Positions 1-5,447 of a stretch of 5,447 bases of DNA are shown here, piece by piece. A model generated the notes under the pieces. It was not told the DNA's origin. It did no database searches and saw only the letters and a list, made by a program, of their open reading frames with translations. Where the stretch lies: contig DBWT01000060.1 in NCBI GenBank assembly GCA_002309035.1, positions 5,901 to 11,347 on the forward strand, read 5' to 3'. Numbering within the stretch: position 1 is the first letter of the stretch; each line of letters opens with the position of its first letter. Both the position numbers and the translations under genes were made by a program. The stretch comes from Caryophanales bacterium UBA1231. GTDB lineage: Bacteria; Bacillota_I; Bacilli_A; ML615J-28; CAG-313.

Positions 1-98
1 AAAAGAAGAATAATTAAATCGTTGATGAAGACTAGTAAAATAATCCATTTGTCGTAGAGAGTTATTGGCCGGTGAAAAATAACCAAATGATATTTGAA

Positions 99-101
99 GC
101 T
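99..101 (+). promoter_or_regulatory. T-box specifier codon GCU (Ala)
   Basis: In GAAGCTACTTC (96-106) the triplet GCT sits where T-boxes place the specifier: 3' side of the specifier loop, followed by a purine (A102) and then CTTC, which closes the stem with GAAG 27-30. GCT is an alanine codon, matching the downstream alaS. The discriminator-pairing bulge TGGT at 184-187 is independently consistent with ACCA, the 3' end expected of tRNA-Ala. Confidence 0.88.
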
Positions 102-177
102 ACTTCGAAGTGGCAATAAAGTTGTCCGCAGATTAACCTGCGTTAACAAATCATTAAGGGCACAATTGGATTGTGAA

Positions 178-217
178 CTAGGATGGTACCGCGATTTTAA
201 AAATAAATCGTTCCTAG
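178..217 (+). promoter_or_regulatory. T-box antiterminator
   Basis: The lower helix is CTAGGA 178-183 with TCCTAG 212-217. The bulge TGGTACC (184-190) carries TGGT, which would pair with the ACCA end of uncharged tRNA-Ala. The upper helix is CGATTT 192-197 with AAATCG 205-210, extendable by a G191-T211 wobble. Its 3' arm (205-217) is the same segment that forms the 5' arm of the terminator, so the two folds exclude each other. Confidence 0.9.
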
Positions 218-238
218 ATTTCTAGGGACGATTTTTTT
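205..238 (+). terminator. Intrinsic terminator of the alaS T-box
   Basis: AAATCGTTCCTAG (205-217) pairs with CTAGGGACGATTT (222-234) to give a 13-bp stem with one G-U pair (T212-G227) and a 4-base loop ATTT. The T run 232-238 follows. It ends the transcript before alaS when tRNA-Ala is charged; uncharged tRNA should stabilise the competing antiterminator. Confidence 0.94.
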
Positions 239-242
239 ATAT

Positions 243-247
243 GGAGG
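243..247 (+). promoter_or_regulatory. Ribosome binding site of alaS
   Basis: GGAGG lies four bases before the ATG at 252 and just after the terminator T run. It fixes the alaS start. No other in-frame start with a comparable site is seen. Confidence 0.85.
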
Positions 248-251
248 ATTT

Positions 252-2936
252 ATGAAAAATTTAAAAGCACATGAAATAAGACAGATGTGGCTTGATTTCT
301 TTAGCTCAAAAGGCCACGAAATTATACCTAGTGCATCATTAGTTCCTAAAGATGATCCGACACTACTTTGGATTAATGCGGGGGTTGCACCATTAAAAAA
401 GTATTTTGATGGTCGCGAAAAACCAAATAATCCTAGACTTACTAATGCGCAAAAATCAATTAGAACAAACGATATAGACAATGTTGGTAAAACAGCACGT
501 CACCATACTTTTTTCGAAATGTTAGGTAATTTCTCTGTTGGTGATTATTTCCGTGAAGAAGTTTTAACATGGGCATATGAATTATTGTTTGATGAAAAGT
601 GGTTTGGATTTGATAAAGATTTAATTTATATTACATATTATACAAAAGACATGGATACTTTTAACAAGTGGCGTTCATTAGGTATCAATGAAGATCATCT
701 TATTCCATTAGATGATAATTTCTGGGAAATTGGTGAAGGACCATGTGGACCTGACACTGAAATATTCTTTGATCGCGGTATTAAATATGATCCTCAAAAT
801 ATCGGTATTAAAATGTTAAAAGAAGATATTGAAAATGACCGTTATATTGAAATATGGAATATCGTATTTAGCCAATTTAATTCAGAAACTGGTAAAAAAA
901 GAGAAGAATATAAAGAACTTCCTAGTAAAAACATCGATACTGGTTCAGGCCTTGAACGTTTAGCATGCGTAATGCAGCAAACTGAAACAAACTATGAAAC
1001 TGACTTATTCATGCCATACATTAAATTCATTGAAGAAAAGACCAATATTAAATATACTGGTCAAATGGCATTTAAGGTTATCGTGGATCACATCAGAAGC
1101 ATTACTTTTGCTGTTGCTGATGGTGCAATGTTTGGTAATAATGGTCGTGGCTATGTTTTAAGAAGAATTCTTAGAAGAGCAGTTCGATATGCAAGAACTT
1201 TATCAATCAATGAAGCTTTTCTTTATAAAATGGTTGATTTAGTTGCCGAAAATATGAAAGAATTCTATCCTTATCTAAAGGAAAAAGCTCCAATTGTTAA
1301 GAAACTTGTAAAAATCGAAGAAGACAATTTCTGGAAAACTTTAGAAAATGGTGAGAAAAAACTCCTTGACATCATTAAACAATCAAATGGTATTGTTGAA
1401 AAAGAAGAAGCTTTCCTTTTATATGATACTTTTGGTTTCCCAATTGAATTAACTGAAGAGATTGCTTTAGAAAATGGATGTTCAATCGATAAAGAAGGTT
1501 TTGAATTACTTCTTAAAGCTCAAAAAGAAAGAGCAAGAAAAGCTCGATCAAATATGCAGTCGATGAATATTCAAAATGAAGCATATTTAAATTATAAAAA
1601 TGTCACACACTTTAGTGGATATGAAAATTTACACCTTACTTCAACAGTTGATGCCATCTTTAAAGATGGAAATCGTGTTGAAAAAGGAAACGGTGAAATG
1701 GTTGTTGTTACACTTGATACACCTTTCTATGCTGAAAGTGGTGGTCAAGTTGGTGATACTGGTACAATCACAATCGAAGGTAATCAATTTAATGTATTGA
1801 ATACTTTTAAACTTCCTAACGGAGAACATTCGATTGTCTTTGACTCCGAAGATGTTGAACTTTCTGTTGGTGATTCTGTTAAACTAGATGTTAATGAAGA
1901 TAAACGTTATAAGACTTGTAAGAATCACTCAGCAACACATTTATTAAACCAATCTTTAAGAAATGTTTTAGGTAATCACGTTGTCCAACAAGGTTCTTTA
2001 AATAATGATAAACGACTAAGATTTGACTTTAACCATTACGAAAACTTATCAATTGATAATATTTTAGCTATTGAAAAGATGACAAAAGATGCTATTAATA
2101 GTGGTTATGAAGTTAAAACAATCATCACAACTTTAGATGAAGCCAAGAAGCATGGTGCTCAAGCACTATTTGGTGAAAAATATGGAAAAGAAGTTCGTAT
2201 GGTTGACATGACATATAGTGTTGAACTTTGTGGTGGTACGCACGTTAAAAATACTAAAGAAATTAAAGATTTTATGATTCTATCATTAGAAAGTAAAGGC
2301 TCTGGTATTTTCAGAATTGAAGCTGCTACTGATGAGAATATTGATGATGAATTACAAGTGACTCTTGAAAATAATCAACAAAGTATTGATGAAATCAAAC
2401 AAAAAATTGATGATTTAATTAAAAAAGCAAATGAGAAAAATATCACTTTAAAATATGATATAATTAAACCAGTAGTATTAACATATACTTACCAAGATGT
2501 TATTAATAAACGAGAAGAACTTGCTAATTATCAAAAGCTAATTAGAAAACTTGAAAAAGATTTTGACAATTTATCACGTCAAATGAATAAGAAAGATAGT
2601 TCTTCATTTAACTTTTTGCCTGCTGATGGATTTAAAGCAATAGTTAAAAAGGTTGAAAACATCGATGTTAATACTTTGAAAGACTTGGTTGATGATTTAG
2701 CTAATCAAGAAGATAATTGCGTTGTCTTTTTTGCTGATGTGATGGGTGATAAGGTAATCTTCATCACTAAATCGAAGAATCCAAACCATAATGCTGGAAA
2801 TATCGTAAAGCAAGCTGCAATCCTTTGTGGCGGTAATGGTGGTGGAAGACCAGACTTTGCACAAGCAGGTGGTAAAGATGTTAGCAAAGTTGACGAAGTA
2901 ATTAAAAATATTAAAGAATCTTTGGGAGTCAAATGA
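252..2936 (+). CDS. alaS: Alanyl-tRNA synthetase (AlaRS)
   Basis: Cytosolic class II synthetase that activates alanine with ATP, charges tRNA-Ala, and clears mischarged Ser/Gly-tRNA. At 894 residues it is full length for the family (about 870-890). The catalytic core opens with GHEIIPSASLVP (about 21-32) and contains class II motif 2, RHHTFFEMLGNFS (83-95), and GNNGRGYVLRRILRRA (295-310). The editing domain has ESGGQVGDTG (495-504) and the zinc-site residues H559 and H563 (HSATH), then C660 and H664 (CGGTH). A charged, probably helical linker (about 700-780) leads to the C-Ala domain with the glycine-rich GGNGGGRPDFAQAGG near 860-874. PLKKYFDGR and QKSIRTND are the Gram-positive form of the N-terminal region. 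The start is set by GGAGG at 243-247 and the good N-terminal match. It is first in the operon under the T-box; its TGA stop overlaps the ruvX ATG. No defect is seen. Confidence 0.99.
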   Translation: MKNLKAHEIRQMWLDFFSSKGHEIIPSASLVPKDDPTLLWINAGVAPLKKYFDGREKPNNPRLTNAQKSIRTNDIDNVGKTARHHTFFEMLGNFSVGDYFREEVLTWAYELLFDEKWFGFDKDLIYITYYTKDMDTFNKWRSLGINEDHLIPLDDNFWEIGEGPCGPDTEIFFDRGIKYDPQNIGIKMLKEDIENDRYIEIWNIVFSQFNSETGKKREEYKELPSKNIDTGSGLERLACVMQQTETNYETDLFMPYIKFIEEKTNIKYTGQMAFKVIVDHIRSITFAVADGAMFGNNGRGYVLRRILRRAVRYARTLSINEAFLYKMVDLVAENMKEFYPYLKEKAPIVKKLVKIEEDNFWKTLENGEKKLLDIIKQSNGIVEKEEAFLLYDTFGFPIELTEEIALENGCSIDKEGFELLLKAQKERARKARSNMQSMNIQNEAYLNYKNVTHFSGYENLHLTSTVDAIFKDGNRVEKGNGEMVVVTLDTPFYAESGGQVGDTGTITIEGNQFNVLNTFKLPNGEHSIVFDSEDVELSVGDSVKLDVNEDKRYKTCKNHSATHLLNQSLRNVLGNHVVQQGSLNNDKRLRFDFNHYENLSIDNILAIEKMTKDAINSGYEVKTIITTLDEAKKHGAQALFGEKYGKEVRMVDMTYSVELCGGTHVKNTKEIKDFMILSLESKGSGIFRIEAATDENIDDELQVTLENNQQSIDEIKQKIDDLIKKANEKNITLKYDIIKPVVLTYTYQDVINKREELANYQKLIRKLEKDFDNLSRQMNKKDSSSFNFLPADGFKAIVKKVENIDVNTLKDLVDDLANQEDNCVVFFADVMGDKVIFITKSKNPNHNAGNIVKQAAILCGGNGGGRPDFAQAGGKDVSKVDEVIKNIKESLGVK
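2924..2928 (+). promoter_or_regulatory. Ribosome binding site of ruvX, inside the end of alaS
   Basis: GGGAG lies four bases before the ATG at 2933, within the last alaS codons. Together with the ATGA overlap it supports this start and suggests translational coupling between alaS and ruvX. Confidence 0.75.
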
Positions 2937-3358
2937 GATATTTAGGATTAGATTTAGGAAACAGAACATGTGGGATTGCTGTTAGCGATTCATTAGGTTT
3001 AGTCGCAACCGGTATTGAAACATATCGTTTTAAAGAACAAGATTTAGCTTCTTTATTACCTTATATTATAAAAGTAGCTTCTGAACGTTCGATTAAAGAC
3101 ATCGTCTTAGGCCTACCAAAAAATATGGATGGCACTTTAGGCTTTCAATCTGAATATGTTTTAAAATTTAAATCCATGCTCGAAGAACAAAACTTTAATG
3201 TTTATTTGATGGATGAAAGATTATCAACAGTCCAAGTTAATAAAATAATGATTGAAGCTGATTTATCACGTGATAAAAGAAAACAACAAGTTGATAAATT
3301 AGCGGCAGTAGTTATTTTACAGTCATTTTTAGATAGCATAAAAAAAATAGGGAGCTAA
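2933..3358 (+). CDS. ruvX: RuvX/YqgF family RNase H-fold nuclease (pre-16S rRNA nuclease / putative Holliday junction resolvase)
   Basis: A 141-residue single-domain protein of typical family length. The first strand carries LGLDLGNRTCGIAVSD (4-19) with the catalytic-type Asp at D7. IVLGLPKNMDG (57-67) matches the family's conserved G-L-P-x-N-x-D-G element. MDERLST (93-99) supplies D94-E95-R96, and VDKLAAVVILQSFLD (120-134) supplies D121, so the expected acidic residues are present. The family is essential in many bacteria; E. coli YqgF acts in 16S rRNA 5'-end maturation, and a role in Holliday junction processing was proposed earlier. The start is the ATG that overlaps the alaS stop (ATGA), with GGGAG just upstream. 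The DUF1292 gene follows after two bases, so all three are likely cotranscribed from the alaS T-box leader. In B. subtilis ireB (yrzL) lies between alaS and this gene (yrrK); it is missing here. Confidence 0.96.
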   Translation: MRYLGLDLGNRTCGIAVSDSLGLVATGIETYRFKEQDLASLLPYIIKVASERSIKDIVLGLPKNMDGTLGFQSEYVLKFKSMLEEQNFNVYLMDERLSTVQVNKIMIEADLSRDKRKQQVDKLAAVVILQSFLDSIKKIGS

Positions 3359-3360
3359 TA

Positions 3361-3798
3361 ATGAAGTTTGAAGATTTTGAAATTAAACACCAAAACAATA
3401 ACAATGTAACTTTTGTTGATGAAGAAGGCAATGAAGAGTTATATCAAATCATTTTCACAATTGAATCAGAAAAGTTGAATAAGCGCTATGCTGTTTTCAC
3501 AAAAGTTTCTGATGTTGAAGCAGCAAGCGATGATGAACAAATCAATGTTGGCGCTGCTGAAATCATCATTGATGAAAACAATACAGGTAATCTTGTTCCA
3601 ATTGAAACTGAAGAAGAATGGGAAATTGTTGAACAAGGTTTAGCAGAATTCGATCGTCAATTTGAAGAAGAATTTGACGAATGTAATTGTGAAGAATGTG
3701 ATCATCATCACTGCTATGTAGATGATCAAGATAGTGAAATTTGTGAATGCGATGGCGACTGTCAATGTCATCATCACCATCATAACGAAGAAAAATAG
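3361..3798 (+). CDS. DUF1292 (YrzB-like) protein with Cys/His-rich C-terminal tail
   Basis: Acidic 145-residue protein of unknown function. Residues about 1-95 fit the DUF1292 pattern: an opening about a hydrophobic strand before FVDEEGNEELYQIIFTIE, then KRYAVFTKV (41-49), an acidic stretch, and IETEEEWEIVEQGL (81-94), typical of the domain's end. Its position after ruvX matches B. subtilis yrzB, which supports the call. B. subtilis YrzB is clearly shorter (about 93 residues). The extra tail after about residue 100 is very acidic and holds all eight cysteines (C108, C110, C113, C118, C128, C130, C134, C136) and eight of nine histidines (H115-117, H137-141), a layout suited to binding transition metals; that function is inference. 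No signal peptide or membrane segment is seen. GGGAG at 3350-3354, inside the ruvX end, fixes the start. The TAG stop lies within the terminator hairpin. Confidence 0.9.
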   Translation: MKFEDFEIKHQNNNNVTFVDEEGNEELYQIIFTIESEKLNKRYAVFTKVSDVEAASDDEQINVGAAEIIIDENNTGNLVPIETEEEWEIVEQGLAEFDRQFEEEFDECNCEECDHHHCYVDDQDSEICECDGDCQCHHHHHNEEK

Positions 3799-3819
3799 GT
3801 TCAAAAGAACCTATTTTTT
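3791..3819. terminator. Bidirectional intrinsic terminator between convergent operons
   Basis: AAAAATAGGTTC (3791-3802) and GAACCTATTTTT (3807-3818) form a perfect 12-bp stem with loop AAAA. T runs follow the core on both strands, so it can stop transcripts of the alaS-ruvX-DUF1292 operon and of the tmcAL-mrp operon. Only 12 bases separate the two stop codons, and both TAG stops lie inside the stem and pair with each other. Confidence 0.92.
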
Positions 3820-4812
3820 AATTTCTAAGTTATAAATTAAATAATCAACAACATCATCGATTGCACGACCTGCTGCTTGTGTTAAGTCATATAAACAATT
3901 GTTGTTTTTTGGTGTTTCAATTGGTATTTCCGCAAGAAGCTCAACACCTAATTGTTTAGATATTTCTTTGCCACCATCTTTACCAAAGATATAAAGTTTT
4001 TTCTTTGTTTCTTTATCTTGATAGTAAGACATATTTTCAATAATACCAACAATATTTTGATTGATTTTTTGACTGGCAAGTCCTGCTTTTATAGCCACAT
4101 TAGCTGATGCTTTGTGAGGTGTTGTAACTAAAAGCATATTTGGCTTAGATAAGTAAGAATTAATATCGAGCATAATATCTCCTGTTCCTGGAGGGAAGTC
4201 AATAATAACAACTCGTGTTGCTTTATTCCATGCTGTTTGGAAGAAGAAGTAATTTAACATATTATTAAGCATACTTCCACGCCAAATTACTGGTTCATTT
4301 GATTCAGTAAAGAAATCAGTTGATATTAATTCCATATCTTCGAATTTAATCGGAATGATTTTTTGATCTTCATTGCCAAATACAGGTTGTTTATTGATAT
4401 TTAGAAGATTAGGAATACTTGAACCATAAATATCAGCATCGATTAAGGCTGTTTGATAGCCTTTCTTCATAAAACGGTAGGCAATGTTTGCGGCTATGCT
4501 ACTTTTACCAACGCCACCTTTACCACTAATAATTCCAATAACTTTTACATTTGTGTTAAAAATAGAGTCATGAACTTTTCTTTCATTGATATCGATTTTA
4601 ACACCACGATGTTGATATTTGATTTTAACAAGTTTAACAATTTCTTTTCTTAAACTTTCAACTGCATCATTCTTTTCTTCGACAAGAATTTCCATTTTGA
4701 CAATGTCATTTTCTTCATCAATATCAAAAAAAGATAAGGCATTAGCATCACGTAATGTTTTATTTGTTGTTGGATCAATCAAGTTTAAGATTTCATTTTT
4801 TAATTCTTCCAT
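3811..4812 (-). CDS. mrp: Mrp/ApbC-family P-loop ATPase (SalA-like, lacks CxxC)
   Basis: Cytosolic 333-residue protein. Residues about 1-80 look like a divergent MIP18/DUF59 domain. The ATPase domain starts near 90: deviant Walker A SGKGGVGKSS (96-105) with signature Lys K98 and K103, LIDADIYGSSIP (123-134), IWRGSML (176-182), Walker B VVIIDFPPGTGD (201-212), and the family mark IIENMSYY (257-264). These place it with Mrp/ApbC/NBP35 rather than MinD or ParA. Fe-S carriers of this family normally have CPxC just after ENMS; here that stretch (SYYQDKETKKK) has no Cys, and the whole protein has only C306. Loss of CxxC recalls Firmicutes SalA-type members, as I remember them. A classical cluster-carrier role is therefore doubtful; ATPase activity is expected. 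The ATG lies inside the end of tmcAL (13-base overlap) and has a strong site AAAGGAGG. The stop is in the shared terminator. Confidence 0.95.
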   Translation of the reverse strand: MEELKNEILNLIDPTTNKTLRDANALSFFDIDEENDIVKMEILVEEKNDAVESLRKEIVKLVKIKYQHRGVKIDINERKVHDSIFNTNVKVIGIISGKGGVGKSSIAANIAYRFMKKGYQTALIDADIYGSSIPNLLNINKQPVFGNEDQKIIPIKFEDMELISTDFFTESNEPVIWRGSMLNNMLNYFFFQTAWNKATRVVIIDFPPGTGDIMLDINSYLSKPNMLLVTTPHKASANVAIKAGLASQKINQNIVGIIENMSYYQDKETKKKLYIFGKDGGKEISKQLGVELLAEIPIETPKNNNCLYDLTQAAGRAIDDVVDYLIYNLEIKK

Positions 4813-5447
4813 GTTTCCTCCTTTAATGGATACATAAATTCTGATTTAAGACACGATTTTGATGTTATCAATTCATAAATTATTGCCACATTGTATTCAT
4901 TGTGGTAATAATTAGTATTCGCATCTTTTAATGATGAGAAGACTTTATAGTCTTTAATACCTTTAATTAATTCTGAACCTTCTTTAGTAAAACCTAAAAT
5001 ACGAATTGTATTTTCATCATCTTTTTCTAGATTTAAAAGATATGTTAATAGTTGTCTTTTAATTCTTGATTCAGTATATTTTTTATTAGCTAATTTTTTA
5101 ATCATTGATTGATAATCATCTTTTAAATCAATGGTACTGAATAAATAGTTTTCTATTCCTTCATTAGTTTGATATTTAGTTTTAATTTGCTTTTCATTAA
5201 CTAATAATGATTTAATTAATAAGCAAAGTTTATTTTCATCTATTTTATTTAAGATACTTGCATCATATGGTATGAATGATTGGATATCAATTCCATTTTG
5301 AAATCCATTTCTAATAGCACTACCAGATGGATATGAAGTTGTAAGTTTTAGATCGCTATCATCACTTCCAACTCTTTTAACAAGTATTGGTGTTATCGAT
5401 TTATCAAGATTTTTTAAATATTCTAATGCTAATACATTGTTAGGTGA
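4800..5447 (-). CDS. tmcAL: tRNA(Met) cytidine acetate ligase TmcAL, C-terminal part (5' end outside window)
   Basis: The frame is open from the window edge to TAA at 4800-4802, giving 215 residues that lack the N-terminus. Family elements seen in order: SPNNVLALEYLKNL at the window edge, ITPILVKRVGS, SGSAIRNG (the conserved S-A-x-I-R region), FIPYD, NEGIENYLFS, KYTESRIKRQLLTYLLNL, and IRILGFTKEG. This is the TmcAL (YlbM, DUF795) pattern. Known: TmcAL uses acetate and ATP, through acetyl-adenylate, to make N4-acetylcytidine at C34 of elongator tRNA-Met; its nucleotidyltransferase HIGH-type motif lies in the missing N-terminal part. Family members are about 390-415 residues, so roughly 180 are beyond the edge. 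The internal ATG at 5105 is not the start, because conserved sequence continues upstream of it. The gene overlaps mrp by 13 bases and is likely cotranscribed with it. Confidence 0.93.
   Translation of the reverse strand, partial: SPNNVLALEYLKNLDKSITPILVKRVGSDDSDLKLTTSYPSGSAIRNGFQNGIDIQSFIPYDASILNKIDENKLCLLIKSLLVNEKQIKTKYQTNEGIENYLFSTIDLKDDYQSMIKKLANKKYTESRIKRQLLTYLLNLEKDDENTIRILGFTKEGSELIKGIKDYKVFSSLKDANTNYYHNEYNVAIIYELITSKSCLKSEFMYPLKEETWKN
4817..4824 (-). promoter_or_regulatory. Ribosome binding site of mrp, inside tmcAL
   Basis: On the minus strand AAAGGAGG precedes the ATG at 4812 by four bases (AAAC). It lies within the coding end of tmcAL and decides the mrp start, which overlaps the tmcAL end by 13 bases. 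Confidence 0.88.

Larger units (their letters stand above)
17..238 (+). promoter_or_regulatory. Alanine-specific T-box riboswitch (alaS leader)
   Basis: This leader RNA senses uncharged tRNA-Ala and controls transcription into alaS. Stem I can be drawn from visible pairings: GAAG 27-30 with CTTC 103-106 below the specifier loop, CATTTG 46-51 with CAAATG 84-89, and the distal stem GTTATT 61-66 with AATAAC 78-83. The AGAGAG element lies just before the distal stem and GGTGAAA is in its loop. A small Stem III-like hairpin follows (CGCAG 127-131 with CTGCG 138-142), then another hairpin (CACAA 161-165 with TTGTG 171-175). The T-box sequence AGGATGGTACCGCG is at 180-193, and the antiterminator and terminator share bases downstream. 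Seen: the motifs and pairings. Known: this architecture defines class I transcriptional T-boxes. The promoter is not evident and probably lies upstream of the window; the exact 5' end is uncertain. Confidence 0.95.

Noticed and set aside
1..20. Promoter for the alaS leader
   Set aside because: The stretch is AT-rich but shows no convincing -35/-10 pair; the promoter is probably upstream of the window.
241..255. Tiny ORF ATG GAG GAT TTA TGA just before alaS, overlapping its start as ATGA
   Set aside because: Four codons that contain the alaS ribosome binding site itself and have no site of their own; a chance product of ATGGAGG. The T-box already explains the regulation.
197..481. Minus-strand open frame of 94 codons across the T-box terminator and alaS start
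   Set aside because: It runs antisense through the riboswitch and a strongly conserved AlaRS N-terminus, and shows no family features.
1600..1829. Short open frames on both strands inside alaS (1600-1800 plus, 1641-1829 minus)
   Set aside because: Out-of-frame shadows of the conserved AlaRS editing region with no ribosome binding site or recognisable protein features.
2697..2969. Two antisense open frames over the alaS end and ruvX start
   Set aside because: They lie opposite the conserved C-Ala domain and the ruvX catalytic start; low-complexity translation and no own signals.
3766..3783. Histidine run in the DUF1292 protein as an artificial affinity tag
   Set aside because: It has five His with mixed CAT/CAC codons, sits within a longer natural Cys/His tail and is followed by NEEK before the stop; nothing suggests a vector.
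4453..4837. Plus-strand open frames opposite mrp (4453-4653 and 4619-4837)
   Set aside because: Antisense to Walker A and the N-terminal domain of Mrp; Phe/Ser/Asn-rich translations typical of AT-rich shadow frames.
4800..5105. A separate 101-residue hypothetical gene starting at the ATG at 5105
   Set aside because: The frame is open upstream to the window edge and that part carries conserved TmcAL sequence, so this ATG is internal.

Overview
The window is a compact, AT-rich chromosomal housekeeping segment from a low-GC Gram-positive bacterium. The evidence is the T-box leader on alaS, the gene order alaS-ruvX-DUF1292 (a Firmicutes arrangement), strong AGGAGG-type ribosome binding sites, and the AT-biased codon use. 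The AlaRS sequence variant and the tmcAL-mrp pair would fit a Bacilli lineage near Erysipelotrichia, RF39 or Mollicutes, but this placement is inference. Conserved tryptophans are all TGG and no TGA lies inside a conserved gene, so the standard bacterial code is favoured over the Mycoplasma code.

Layout, left to right. Bases 1-240 hold an alanine-specific T-box riboswitch: Stem I with specifier GCT, the T-box sequence with a TGGT bulge that matches the end of tRNA-Ala, and overlapping antiterminator and terminator hairpins. It controls a plus-strand operon: alaS (252-2936, complete alanyl-tRNA synthetase), ruvX/yqgF (2933-3358, overlapping alaS by 4 bases) and a DUF1292 protein (3361-3798) with an unusual tail carrying eight Cys and eight His. 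The operon ends in a perfect 12-bp hairpin that also ends a convergent minus-strand operon. That operon reads, right to left, tmcAL (5' end outside the window, 5447-4800) and mrp/apbC (4812-3811), which overlap by 13 bases.

How the genes fit together. The left operon links tRNA-Ala charging, sensed by the T-box, to a rRNA-processing/RuvC-like nuclease and a poorly understood DUF1292 protein. The right operon joins a tRNA-Met anticodon acetylation enzyme to an Mrp-family P-loop ATPase that has lost the CxxC pair of Fe-S carriers. There are no mobile elements, CRISPR arrays, tRNA or rRNA genes. The densest unexplained signals are the Cys/His tail of the DUF1292 protein, the CxxC-less Mrp, and the absence of ireB from its usual place between alaS and ruvX. 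None of these by itself shows a new system.
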